Shown here one piece after another: positions 7,637 through 14,916 of a stretch of DNA of 64,000 bases. This DNA comes from Citrobacter tructae (GTDB lineage Bacteria; Pseudomonadota; Gammaproteobacteria; Enterobacterales; Enterobacteriaceae), in NCBI RefSeq assembly GCF_004684345.1, contig NZ_CP038469.1, positions 1,674,001 through 1,738,000 on the forward strand. Direction: 5' to 3'. The notes under the pieces are model-generated. The model was given only the letters and a program-made list of their open reading frames with translations, ran no database searches and had not been told where the DNA came from. Within the stretch, counting starts at the first letter, position 1, and every line of letters begins with the position of its first letter. The position numbers were made by a program, and so were the translations under genes.

Positions 7637-8243
7637 ATGGATCTCCTTTCCTCTATCCCAGATTCATTCAGTCATGCCATTACTATTCAGGGCAATATTC
7701 ACCCTGACCGATACACTTTCTTTCTGACGAATAAAGGCGGTGAAATGCTGCGCGAATTGAACGATGCCAGGCCAGAATAGATATTATGTAAGGGATGAAA
7801 CCTACTGCCTGGATGAAACGGGTGCAGCATACATTGGTGTAAACGGCTGGCCATCACGCGCTATCTTCAAAAAGAGCTGCGAGGTGGGTGCCCCGGATTG
7901 CCCTGTTTATCTTGGTATGAATAATGACCCGCCAACCATGCGAAACGACGCCGTTCAACACATCCCTTACAACAGTGGAAAGGTTAATCGACTGAAGGAA
8001 AACAACCCTCCACCAAAATCAACGGCCGATGAAACCGTCGCAGAGCAGGAAGGCTATGTCATGAACTATGTCAAAAGGGACAACTGTACAGAGAACAAAC
8101 TGATTGTTAAAAATACCCGTACGGGGAAAACGGCTGCGGTTACGACTGCTGGAAAAGTATCAACGTCAGCCGAGCGTGTCATTTACCTCCACCAGCTTCA
8201 CCAAAACCTGGCTTCAACTGCAGATGGCTCACCTGGAGCGTGA
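7637..8243 (+). pseudogene. unidentified gene remnant, frameshifted and fused into radC-like sequence
   Basis: Two plus-strand frames look like pieces of one gene. One runs 7637-7780 (47 codons, ending LRELNDARPE); the other opens at 7764 just after a stop and stays open to 8243 (159 codons, with RYYVRDETYC, CEVGAPDCPVYLG and NNPPPKSTADETVAEQEGYV). The 7764 ATG has no ribosome site, which fits a frameshift rather than a new gene. Past about 8125 this frame is antiphase to the RadC-like homology, so the last 40 codons are probably meaningless and a deletion junction lies near 8105-8125. I do not recognise the family. Confidence 0.4.
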
Positions 8244-8547
8244 AGTTTTCATCGTGATGTATCTCGACAACCAGCACTATCTTCTGGAATACGAAACATT
8301 GTTTACCGGCACGCTCAGCCATACCGAAGTACATCCTCGCGAAGTGGTTAAAATGGCCCTGAAACATAACGCTGCTGCGGTCATTCTGGCTCATAACCAT
8401 CCGTCTGGTACGACAGAAATCAGTCAGCAGGACAAACATGTGACTCAGCGGATTGCTAAAGCCCTGGCTCTGGTAGAAGTGCGCGTGCTGGATCATCTTG
8501 TGGTGGGAAACGACGTAGTGTCTTTTGCTGAGCTGAGGTTGCTTTAA
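8104..8547 (+). pseudogene. RadC-like JAB domain gene, 5' truncated (YeeS/YfjY/YkfG type)
   Basis: Homology to island-encoded RadC-like proteins begins near LLEKYQRQPSVSFTST and runs to the C-terminus. It includes the JAMM/MPN+ metal motif AHNHPSG followed by SQQD, and the flanking TEVHPREVVKMALKHNAAAVILA block and RVLDHLVVG. The usual N-terminal segment and start codon are missing: the frame opens only with a TTG at 8104 inside the unrelated upstream sequence, and the first ATG is at 8224, inside the domain. The metal centre is intact. In CP4-type islands this gene precedes a CbeA/CbtA toxin-antitoxin pair, and the CbeA remnant follows here 12 bases later. Confidence 0.8.
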
Positions 8548-8559
8548 AAGGAGTTTTTG

Positions 8560-8787
8560 ATGTCATTAACAACATCGCAAGAATGGAGACTACAAAGCCA
8601 TATCGCGCCACGCTTTGGTTCAAGGCTGGTTCAGGAGGGAAATCGCCTGTATTACCTGGCTGACAGAGCCGGGTTGACGGGACGCTTTAGCCCGGAGCAG
8701 CTACAGAAGATGGATCTGGCTTTCCCGCAGTTTATAGAGCAACTGGAAGCAATGTTGCGTTCCGGTCAGCTAAATCCCCATCTATAG
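8560..8787 (+). pseudogene. CbeA/YeeU-family type IV antitoxin, cut by in-frame TAG
   Basis: The 75 codons match the N-terminal part of the CbeA/YfjZ/YeeU antitoxin family, which protects bacterial MreB/FtsZ polymers from CbtA-type toxins (family knowledge). Landmarks are PRFGSRLVQEGNRL, YYLADRAG and the LRSGQLNP segment. The frame stops at TAG 8785-8787. The same frame after the stop still reads HQVTISISDLTCIAA, matching the family's VTL…LTC.A strand, up to about 8835, where homology ends. The gene is therefore damaged and the last 30-40 residues are lost. The start at 8560 has an AAGGAG site. The partner toxin gene is absent. Confidence 0.75.
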
Positions 8788-8866
8788 CATCAGGTGACCA
8801 TCTCAATTTCGGATTTAACCTGTATAGCAGCTATCACCCTCGCTCAACATCCCATTCAAAGGGGCC

Positions 8867-8892
8867 AAAAAAGGCCAGTAATGGCCTTTTTT
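8867..8892. terminator. bidirectional rho-independent terminator after the antitoxin remnant
   Basis: Perfect inverted repeat: six A, GGCCA, loop GTAA, TGGCC, six T. It has a U-tract on both strands, so it can stop transcription from either side. Confidence 0.65.
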
Positions 8893-8969
8893 ATTTCCAT
8901 AATAATTGAGTCACACTCATGAGCCTGCGTTGCATTAGAAATGTGTGATGCTGCCCGAGGAGAAAATCG

Positions 8970-9023
8970 ATGTTTTTAGGAAAAGTGCCCAACAAAAAAT
9001 CGAGTGGTTTCGTCGGTTTTTGA
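8970..9023 (+). CDS. possible 17-codon small ORF next to serT
   Basis: ATG frame of 17 codons (MFLGKVPNKKSSGFVGF) preceded by a strong GAGGAG ribosome site seven bases upstream. The peptide is basic and unrecognised. It may be the start of a longer gene that was lost when the island decayed. Coding is unproven. Confidence 0.2.
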   Translation: MFLGKVPNKKSSGFVGF

Positions 9024-9038
9024 CAGTAATTTGGCGCG

Positions 9039-9063
9039 GAATATACCAAGCGAATATACCAAG
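9039..9063. repeat. 12-bp tandem repeat beside tRNA-Ser
   Basis: Two perfect copies of GAATATACCAAG separated by one base (period 13), starting 48 bases from the 3' end of the tRNA gene. Short direct repeats beside a tRNA target are typical of integrase arm sites, but no integrase gene is present here, so that role is speculative. Confidence 0.6.
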
Positions 9064-9075
9064 AGCCGAAAACAA

Positions 9076-9103
9076 CAAGGGGCTACCTTTCGGTAACCCC
9101 TTG
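9076..9103 (-). terminator. terminator of tRNA-Ser
   Basis: Hairpin just beyond the tRNA 3' end on the minus strand: CAAGGGG stem with one wobble pair, GAAA tetraloop, followed by a T-rich stretch (TTGTTGTTTTC). It would end the serT transcript. Confidence 0.7.
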
Positions 9104-9110
9104 TTTAATT

Positions 9111-9198
9111 TGGCGGAAGCGTAGAGATTCGAACTCTAGAACCCTTTCGGGTCGCCGGTTTTCAAGACCGGTGCCTTCAACCGCTCGGCCACGCTTCC
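9111..9198 (-). tRNA. serT: tRNA-Ser (anticodon UGA)
   Basis: An 88-base type II tRNA with encoded CCA end, read on the minus strand. The acceptor stem is GGAAGCG paired with CGCTTCC, the anticodon is TGA (complement of 9162-9164) in the loop CTTGAAA, there is a long variable arm (GACCCGAAAGGGTT) and the T-loop is TTCGAAT. It reads UCA codons. Compared with the E. coli serT sequence as I remember it, the outer T-stem pair is T-A instead of C-G, a compensated change. The gene borders the accessory region, in line with tRNA genes serving as island insertion sites. Confidence 0.95.
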
Positions 9199-9208
9199 AA
9201 TGAGGCGC

Positions 9209-9237
9209 ACTATAAACATCCCGAACGGACCTGTAAA
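9209..9237 (-). promoter_or_regulatory. serT promoter
   Basis: Minus-strand TTTACA (-35) and TATAGT (-10) separated by exactly 17 bases, with a GC-rich discriminator (GCGCC) between -10 and start. That is the usual form of a stringently controlled stable-RNA promoter. Confidence 0.75.
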
Positions 9238-9341
9238 GCACCAAAGTGTTCGTTTGCCTGAAAAACAGTCAATTTGTTGTTAATCGACTGAAATAACAAC
9301 AGATTGACCGTTTATTCAGCACAAATATGCTCATCTGCTGC

Positions 9342-10970
9342 TTAATGCTTTTTGATGAACATATCTTTGGTGTAGTAATTTCCCCGGTTATCCGGCGCGA
9401 ATCCCCCCACCCATGGCTTCACCAGGTGCGTGCGAACATAGTGATAAACAGGAATTGCCGGTACCTCTTCTGCCAAAAGCGTTTCCGCCTGCTGGTAATA
9501 CTTCCCACGTTCTTCCAACGAGCTTGCTTTTGCAGCACGACTCATCGCTTCATCGTAGGCGGGATTGCTGTAGTTGGTGGTGTTCTCACTGTCACCGGTA
9601 CGGAAAATGTTCAGGAAGCTCGATGCATCATCGTAGTCAGCGATCCACGCATAGCGCACCACGTCAAAATTACCGGTGTGCATAGTGTCCAGCATGGTTT
9701 TCCACTCCTGGTTTTGCAGCTTCACTTCTACACCCAGATTTTTCTTCCACATTGATGATGCCGCAATCGCAATACGCTGATGCGTTTCAAAGGTGTTGTA
9801 GAGCAGATTGAATGAAAGCGGATGCTCAGGGCCAAAGCCTGCTTCTGCCAGCAGTTTTTTCGCTTCAGCAATACGTTTAACCCGCGGCCACGACGCGTAT
9901 TCCGGCGCTTGTAACGTCACCCCGCCTATTACAGGCTGGCTGATAACCCACGCGTCACGCTGCCCCTGTCCCATCACTTTCTGGGCAATGATGTCTTTAT
10001 CCAGCGCCATATTCAGTGCCCGACGCACGCGCGGATCGTTAAACGGCGCACGGGTCGTATTAAACTGGTAGTAATAGGTTGATAGCAGCGGCGAGACGTG
10101 AAGCTCATCACCCATCGTTTTTTTCAACTGGGCGAACTGATTTACCGGCACGCTAAGGACAATATCGATTTCCCCTGCCTTGTAGCGGTTAACATCTGCC
10201 GCTTCTGAGCTGATGGGCAGGTAAGTGACTTTATCAATGACCGTGTGCGCGTTATCCCAGTAGTGCGCATTACGCACCGCGACGATCCGCTCGTTCACCA
10301 CCCACTGTGACAGTTCGTATGGCCCACTACTGACAAAATGCTCTGGCCGGGTCCACTTGTCGCCAAAACGTCCAATCAGCACTTTATCCAGCGGCACCAG
10401 CGATGGGTGCGCCAGCATCGCCAGAAACGCCGCAGTGGGTTGCGTCAGAGTAATTTCCAGCGTGGTGTCATTCAGCGCTTTTACCCCCAGCTCGGCAGGA
10501 TCTTTTTTCCCCTGCGCAATATCGGCAGCGTTCGCAACGTGCATGTTGCCAAGGTAGGAGGCATACGGTGAAGCCGTTTGCGATGAAACCAGGCGCTGCC
10601 AGCTCCAGACTACATCCTGTGCGGTAATCGCAGAGCCATCAGACCAGGTAATGCCCGGACGTAAATGAAAGGTCCAGACGGTGTTGTCTTTATTCTCCCA
10701 GGATGCCGCAAGGCGAGGCTCGATAGACCCGTCCTGATTGACGGCAACCAGACCATCGAACATATCGCTGATTAAATTAAACTCTACGTTGCTTTCGACT
10801 TTATGCGGATCCAGTGATGCAGGTTCACTTCCGTTATTTCTCACCAACTCCTGTTTTTCTGCCAATGCTGTTCCTGCGGGAACATTGGCTGCCCATGCCG
10901 CACCATTTATCGATATCAAACAGGCTGCCAGCAGCGTAAACGTCAATACCTTCGATTTGTGTTGAGTCAT
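9342..10970 (-). CDS. periplasmic oligopeptide-binding protein, OppA/MppA-like
   Basis: A 542-residue solute-binding protein (SBP_bac_5 family) that would bind oligopeptides in the periplasm for an ABC importer. A signal peptide is present (hydrophobic core after KSK, cleavage after AAWA). Family landmarks are GSEPASLDPHK, WTFHLRPGITWSDG and the AWIADYDDA segment. The start at 10970 was chosen over the open-frame start at 11042 because the signal peptide begins there, after an AAGG ribosome site. No permease or ATPase genes lie nearby, so it probably shares the opp or another transporter. E. coli K-12 has, as far as I recall, no such gene between serT and yccA. Confidence 0.85.
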   Translation of the reverse strand: MTQHKSKVLTFTLLAACLISINGAAWAANVPAGTALAEKQELVRNNGSEPASLDPHKVESNVEFNLISDMFDGLVAVNQDGSIEPRLAASWENKDNTVWTFHLRPGITWSDGSAITAQDVVWSWQRLVSSQTASPYASYLGNMHVANAADIAQGKKDPAELGVKALNDTTLEITLTQPTAAFLAMLAHPSLVPLDKVLIGRFGDKWTRPEHFVSSGPYELSQWVVNERIVAVRNAHYWDNAHTVIDKVTYLPISSEAADVNRYKAGEIDIVLSVPVNQFAQLKKTMGDELHVSPLLSTYYYQFNTTRAPFNDPRVRRALNMALDKDIIAQKVMGQGQRDAWVISQPVIGGVTLQAPEYASWPRVKRIAEAKKLLAEAGFGPEHPLSFNLLYNTFETHQRIAIAASSMWKKNLGVEVKLQNQEWKTMLDTMHTGNFDVVRYAWIADYDDASSFLNIFRTGDSENTTNYSNPAYDEAMSRAAKASSLEERGKYYQQAETLLAEEVPAIPVYHYVRTHLVKPWVGGFAPDNRGNYYTKDMFIKKH

Positions 10971-11241
10971 TCCCTGCACCTTATTGTTCTGTTTTATGAT
11001 GACACCGCAGTCACTCTTAAAGGGATGCAGGAAATAACGCAATATTTTTCAGTCACCTATAAGATGTCGATCTGACATTTTCAAACAATAAGTGGTAACA
11101 TCTGATTCAGGCACTTTTGCTGAAATAAAATGCTTAAGTCTGGCGGGTTAAAATGCGTAAAGATGGGTAAAACCGCTGTGTCATTACCCGCGATTTCATT
11201 ATCCTCCGTCATTAATTACATCTGTCATAAGAGAGTGACTC

Positions 11242-11901
11242 ATGGATCGTATTATTAGTTCTTCGCGCGACCGTACATCGCTACTCAGCACACATAAAGT
11301 GCTGCGCAATACCTATTTTCTGCTAAGCCTGACGCTGGCGTTTTCGGCCATCACCGCAACGGCCAGCACCGTGCTGATGCTGCCATCCCCGGGTCTTATC
11401 CTGACGCTGGTGGGTATGTATGGTCTGATGTTCCTGACGTATAAAACAGCGGATAAGCCGGTCGGCATTCTGTCTGCTTTCGCATTCACCGGCTTCCTGG
11501 GTTACATTCTGGGACCAATTCTGAACACCTACCTGTCCGCGGGCATGGGTGATGTTATCGCTATGGCACTGGGCGGCACCGCGCTAGTCTTCTTCAGTTG
11601 TTCTGCCTATGTGCTGACCACCCGTAAAGACATGTCTTTCCTCGGCGGTATGCTGATGGCAGGTATCGTGGTGGTGCTGGTTGGTATGGTTGCCAATATT
11701 TTCCTGCAACTGCCAGCTCTGCATCTGGCCATCAGTGCGGTGTTCATTCTGATTTCTTCGGGCGCTATCCTGTTTGAAACCAGCAATATTATCCGTGGCG
11801 GTGAAACCAACTACATCCGTGCAACGGTCAGCCTGTATGTTTCGCTGTACAACATCTTCGTCAGCCTGCTGAGCATTCTGGGCTTCGCCAGCCGCGACTA
11901 A
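11242..11901 (+). CDS. yccA: YccA, Bax inhibitor-1 family membrane protein, FtsH modulator
   Basis: A 219-residue inner-membrane protein with about seven hydrophobic segments. In E. coli it is both a substrate and a modulator of the FtsH protease and protects SecY in jammed translocons. The N-terminal cytosolic tail MDRIISSSRDRTSLLSTHKVLRNTYFLL is the part FtsH uses to extract it. An AAGAGAGTGA ribosome site precedes the ATG. It is followed by its own terminator. Confidence 0.96.
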   Translation: MDRIISSSRDRTSLLSTHKVLRNTYFLLSLTLAFSAITATASTVLMLPSPGLILTLVGMYGLMFLTYKTADKPVGILSAFAFTGFLGYILGPILNTYLSAGMGDVIAMALGGTALVFFSCSAYVLTTRKDMSFLGGMLMAGIVVVLVGMVANIFLQLPALHLAISAVFILISSGAILFETSNIIRGGETNYIRATVSLYVSLYNIFVSLLSILGFASRD

Positions 11902-11922
11902 GTTGTCAACTCGCACTATCCG

Positions 11923-11950
11923 GCCCCGCTTATGCGGGGCTTTCTTTTTT
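11923..11950 (+). terminator. yccA terminator
   Basis: GCCCCGC stem, TTAT loop, GCGGGGC, then a T-rich run (TTTCTTTTTT), 22 bases after the yccA stop. Confidence 0.85.
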
Positions 11951-11989
11951 GGTAAACTGCCGCCAGTTTGACTAACGTAGTGAAGGATT

Positions 11990-12319
11990 ATGTTGATCTT
12001 TGAAGGTAGAGAAATCAGTACCGACAGCGAAGGCTATTTAAAAGACACCACCGAATGGAGTGAGCCGCTGGCCGCCGTTATTGCCGAAAACGAGGGTATT
12101 AACCTTTCGCCTGAGCATTGGGAAGTGGTGCGCTTTGTGCGCGAGTTTTATCTGGAGTTTAATACGTCTCCGGCAATCCGCATGCTGGTAAAAGCGATGG
12201 CCAACAAGTTTGGCGAAGACAAAGGCAACAGCCGTTATCTTTACCGTCTGTTTCCGAAAGGTCCGGCCAAACAGGCAACCAAAATTGCCGGTCTGCCAAA
12301 ACCGGTAAAGTGTATTTAA
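11990..12319 (+). CDS. tusE: TusE, sulfur carrier for tRNA 2-thiouridine synthesis
   Basis: A 109-residue DsrC-like protein, the last sulfur relay step from TusBCD to MnmA during 2-thiolation of U34 in tRNA Lys, Glu and Gln. The catalytic C-terminal cysteine is present as the penultimate residue (LPKPVKCI). The HWEVVRFVREFYLEFNTSPAIR block is typical. The ATG follows a GAAGGA site. The stop overlaps the convergent yccX stop by four bases. Confidence 0.96.
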   Translation: MLIFEGREISTDSEGYLKDTTEWSEPLAAVIAENEGINLSPEHWEVVRFVREFYLEFNTSPAIRMLVKAMANKFGEDKGNSRYLYRLFPKGPAKQATKIAGLPKPVKCI

Positions 12320-12597
12320 TAGCGGATACTAAATCCCTTTAAATCATCGCCAGGACGATGGGGCTCACTGAGAACTCTGTCTACCCTGGCGCTGCGCGGC
12401 CCTCCCGCTTTTAACCACTTCATCAGTTGTTCCACCTGCTCGCTTTCGCCGCAGGCGACAATCTCTACGCTACCGTCATTCATATTCTTTGTATACCCGG
12501 TCAAGCCCAGCCGTTGCGCTTCATGCTGGGTGGTATAGCGAAATCCTACGCCTTGTACCCGGCCGTAAACCCAGGCAATGATGCAAACTTTAGACAT
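12316..12597 (-). CDS. yccX: acylphosphatase YccX
   Basis: A 93-residue acylphosphatase hydrolysing carboxyl-phosphate bonds. The active-site signature GRVQGVGFRYT supplies the phosphate-binding arginine, and TKNMNDGSVE supplies the asparagine. The start at 12597 (MSKVCIIAW) has an AGGAGA site seven bases upstream; the longer frame to 12615 is not needed. It is convergent with tusE. Confidence 0.95.
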   Translation of the reverse strand: MSKVCIIAWVYGRVQGVGFRYTTQHEAQRLGLTGYTKNMNDGSVEIVACGESEQVEQLMKWLKAGGPRSARVDRVLSEPHRPGDDLKGFSIRY

Positions 12598-12691
12598 TAC
12601 GGTTCTCCTTATCATCGCGTTGCGCGTTGCAAATCCCCGAAAAACTCAGGACAATGGCGCCCATTTCTTTGAATCGACAGAATAGCAAATT

Positions 12692-13882
12692 ATGAGTGTA
12701 CGTTTAGTGTTAGCCAAAGGGCGCGAAAAATCATTACTTCGCCGCCATCCGTGGGTATTTTCCGGTGCCGTCGCACGTATGGAAGGTAAAGCCAGCCTTG
12801 GTGAAACCATCGATATTGTTGACCATCAAGGTAAATGGTTAGCACGTGGTGCCTATTCACCGGCGTCGCAGATCCGTGCACGCGTCTGGACATTCGACAA
12901 ATCTGAATCCATTGATATCGACTTTTTCACCCGCCGCCTGCAGCAAGCGCAGACGTGGCGCGCCTGGCTGGCGGAGAAAGACGGTCTGGACAGCTACCGT
13001 CTTATTGCCGGCGAGTCCGATGGCTTGCCGGGTATCACCATTGACCGTTTTGGTCATTTCCTGGTACTGCAACTGCTCAGCGCCGGGGCCGAATATCAGC
13101 GTGCCGCGCTGATTAGCGCCCTGCAAACGGTGTTCCCCGAGTGTGCCATTTATGACCGCAGCGATGTTGCAGTACGTAAAAAAGAGGGCATGGATCTGAC
13201 CCAAGGCCCCGTCACTGGAGAACTGCCCCCGGCTCTGCTGCCAATTGAAGAACACGGTATGAAGCTGTTGGTCGATATCCAACACGGTCATAAAACGGGT
13301 TACTACCTGGATCAACGTGACAGCCGTCTGGCAACACGTCGTTATGTACAAGACAAACGCGTACTGAACTGTTTCTCTTATACCGGCGGCTTTGCGGTGT
13401 CTGCGCTGATGGGGGGATGCAGCCAAGTCGTCAGCGTTGATACCTCGCAGGAAGCGCTCGACATCGCCAGACAAAACGTCGAACTGAATAAGCTGGATCT
13501 GAGCAAAGCCGAATTTGTTCGTGATGACGTATTTAAACTGTTGCGTGCCTATCGCGATCGCGGTGAGAAATTCGATGTCATCGTGATGGATCCGCCGAAG
13601 TTTGTTGAAAACAAAAGCCAGCTAATGGGCGCCTGCCGTGGCTATAAGGACATCAACATGCTGGCTATCCAGCTACTGAATCCTGGCGGTGTGCTGTTGA
13701 CTTTCTCCTGCTCTGGACTGATGACGACCGATTTATTTCAGAAAATCATCGCCGACGCCGCATTAGATGCAGGTCGTGATGTACAATTTATAGAGCAGTT
13801 CCGTCAGGCCGCCGATCATCCGGTGATCGCTACCTACCCGGAAGGGCTGTATCTGAAAGGGTTTGCCTGTCGCATCATGTAA
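12692..13882 (+). CDS. rlmI: 23S rRNA m5C1962 methyltransferase RlmI
   Basis: A 396-residue SAM-dependent methyltransferase that makes m5C1962 in 23S rRNA. It has an N-terminal PUA domain (about residues 1-75), a central EEHE-like domain and a C-terminal Rossmann fold with CFSYTGGFAVSAL near residue 225 and the catalytic DPPKFV motif near 299. The C-terminal segment FSCSGLM carries a cysteine of the active-site region. It reads away from yccX with a 94-base divergent gap. Confidence 0.96.
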   Translation: MSVRLVLAKGREKSLLRRHPWVFSGAVARMEGKASLGETIDIVDHQGKWLARGAYSPASQIRARVWTFDKSESIDIDFFTRRLQQAQTWRAWLAEKDGLDSYRLIAGESDGLPGITIDRFGHFLVLQLLSAGAEYQRAALISALQTVFPECAIYDRSDVAVRKKEGMDLTQGPVTGELPPALLPIEEHGMKLLVDIQHGHKTGYYLDQRDSRLATRRYVQDKRVLNCFSYTGGFAVSALMGGCSQVVSVDTSQEALDIARQNVELNKLDLSKAEFVRDDVFKLLRAYRDRGEKFDVIVMDPPKFVENKSQLMGACRGYKDINMLAIQLLNPGGVLLTFSCSGLMTTDLFQKIIADAALDAGRDVQFIEQFRQAADHPVIATYPEGLYLKGFACRIM

Positions 13883-13910
13883 CTTGAAAAGTGGAATATT
13901 GCCCTTACAT
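13883..13910 (+). promoter_or_regulatory. probable sigma32 promoter of hspQ
   Basis: CTTGAAA at 13883-13889, a 12-base spacer and CCCTTACAT, close to the heat-shock consensus CTTGAAA…CCCCAT. It sits right after the rlmI stop and about 30 bases before the hspQ start. hspQ is a known heat-shock gene in E. coli. Confidence 0.6.
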
Positions 13911-13939
13911 TGAGGGTATCTATTTCCCGGGAGGTGACT

Positions 13940-14257
13940 ATGATTGCCAGCAAATTCGGTATTGGCCAGCAGGTCCGCCATTCCCTGTTAGGTTACCTTG
14001 GAGTGGTCGTGGATATCGACCCGGAATATTCGCTTGATGACCCGTCACCCGATGAGTTGGCGGTAAACGACGAACTTCGCGCCGCTCCCTGGTATCACGT
14101 GGTGATGGAAGACGATAATGGCTTGCCAGTACATACGTATCTGGCGGAAGCACAGTTGAGCAGTGAGCTACAGGAAGAACATCCTGAGCAACCTTCAATG
14201 GATGAACTGGCGCGGACAATCCGTAAACAGCTTCGGGCTCCACGCCTGCGCAACTGA
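13940..14257 (+). CDS. hspQ: heat shock protein HspQ
   Basis: A 105-residue hemimethylated-DNA-binding/YccV-like domain protein. In E. coli it promotes degradation of DnaA variants and acts as a specificity factor for the Lon protease. Landmarks are FGIGQQVRHSLLGYLGVVVDIDP and the APWYHVVMEDDNG segment. The start at 13940 follows a strong GGGAGGTGA site; ten extra codons upstream (to 13910) would overlap that site and were rejected. The length equals the E. coli protein. Confidence 0.96.
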   Translation: MIASKFGIGQQVRHSLLGYLGVVVDIDPEYSLDDPSPDELAVNDELRAAPWYHVVMEDDNGLPVHTYLAEAQLSSELQEEHPEQPSMDELARTIRKQLRAPRLRN

Positions 14258-14261
14258 CCCT

Positions 14262-14302
14262 GTTTTCCCGGCCTACGACACATTGCTGTAGGCCGGGAAA
14301 AC
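14262..14302. terminator. palindromic terminator between hspQ and yccU (REP-like)
   Basis: A 15-base inverted repeat (GTTTTCCCGGCCTAC … GTAGGCCGGGAAAAC) with an 11-base loop between two convergent genes. T and A tracts on the outer sides allow termination in both directions. The core GTAGGCCGG resembles REP palindromes of enterobacteria. Confidence 0.65.
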
Positions 14303-14330
14303 GTCGTGTACAACCCACTACCGCGTATTC

Positions 14331-14744
14331 TTACTTCGCCAGTCCCAGCCGCGGGATCTCAATCGCCGGGCAGCGATCCATCACCACCGCCAGACCTGCA
14401 TCACGCGCCAGCACGGCCGCCTGTTCATTAATCACACCCAACTGCATCCATAAGGTCTTCGCCCCGATGGCGATCGCCTCCTGCGCAACGCCCCATGCAG
14501 CTTCCGAATTACGGAAGACATCCACCATATCCACCTTTTCCGGCACATCCGCAAGTGTCGCATAACCCTGCTGCCCGAGTAATGTTTTCCCGGCAACCTT
14601 GGGTGAAACGGGGATAACGTGATAGCCCTGATCGAGCAAATATTTCATCACTCGATAGCTTGGGCGCTCAGGTTTATCGCTCGCCCCTACCAGAGCGATC
14701 GTACGGGTGGATGTCAAAATGCCAGCAATATCGGTCTCTTTCAT
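14331..14744 (-). CDS. yccU: CoA-binding domain protein YccU
   Basis: A 137-residue single-domain Rossmann protein of the CoA_binding family, related to the N-terminal part of succinyl-CoA synthetase alpha. The dinucleotide-binding loop is LVGASDKPERPSYRVM. Its biological role is not established. The start at 14744 follows GGAGGAAG; another ATG one codon upstream (14747) is equally close, and the open-frame start at 14795 lacks support. Length equals the E. coli protein. Confidence 0.93.
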   Translation of the reverse strand: MKETDIAGILTSTRTIALVGASDKPERPSYRVMKYLLDQGYHVIPVSPKVAGKTLLGQQGYATLADVPEKVDMVDVFRNSEAAWGVAQEAIAIGAKTLWMQLGVINEQAAVLARDAGLAVVMDRCPAIEIPRLGLAK

Positions 14745-14916
14745 CATCTTCCTCCAGGCTGTTTTGCAAAGTGTACGACAAACCTGACGTTGCAACCATT
14801 CATCCCATACCAGCGCATGAGAGCTAAACTGGAAATTATGTCTATATGTTAGTAAACATGATTGTCGAAAAATTTTGATACATCTTACTCAGGTATTTTC
14901 TGGACAGGAGAACCCT

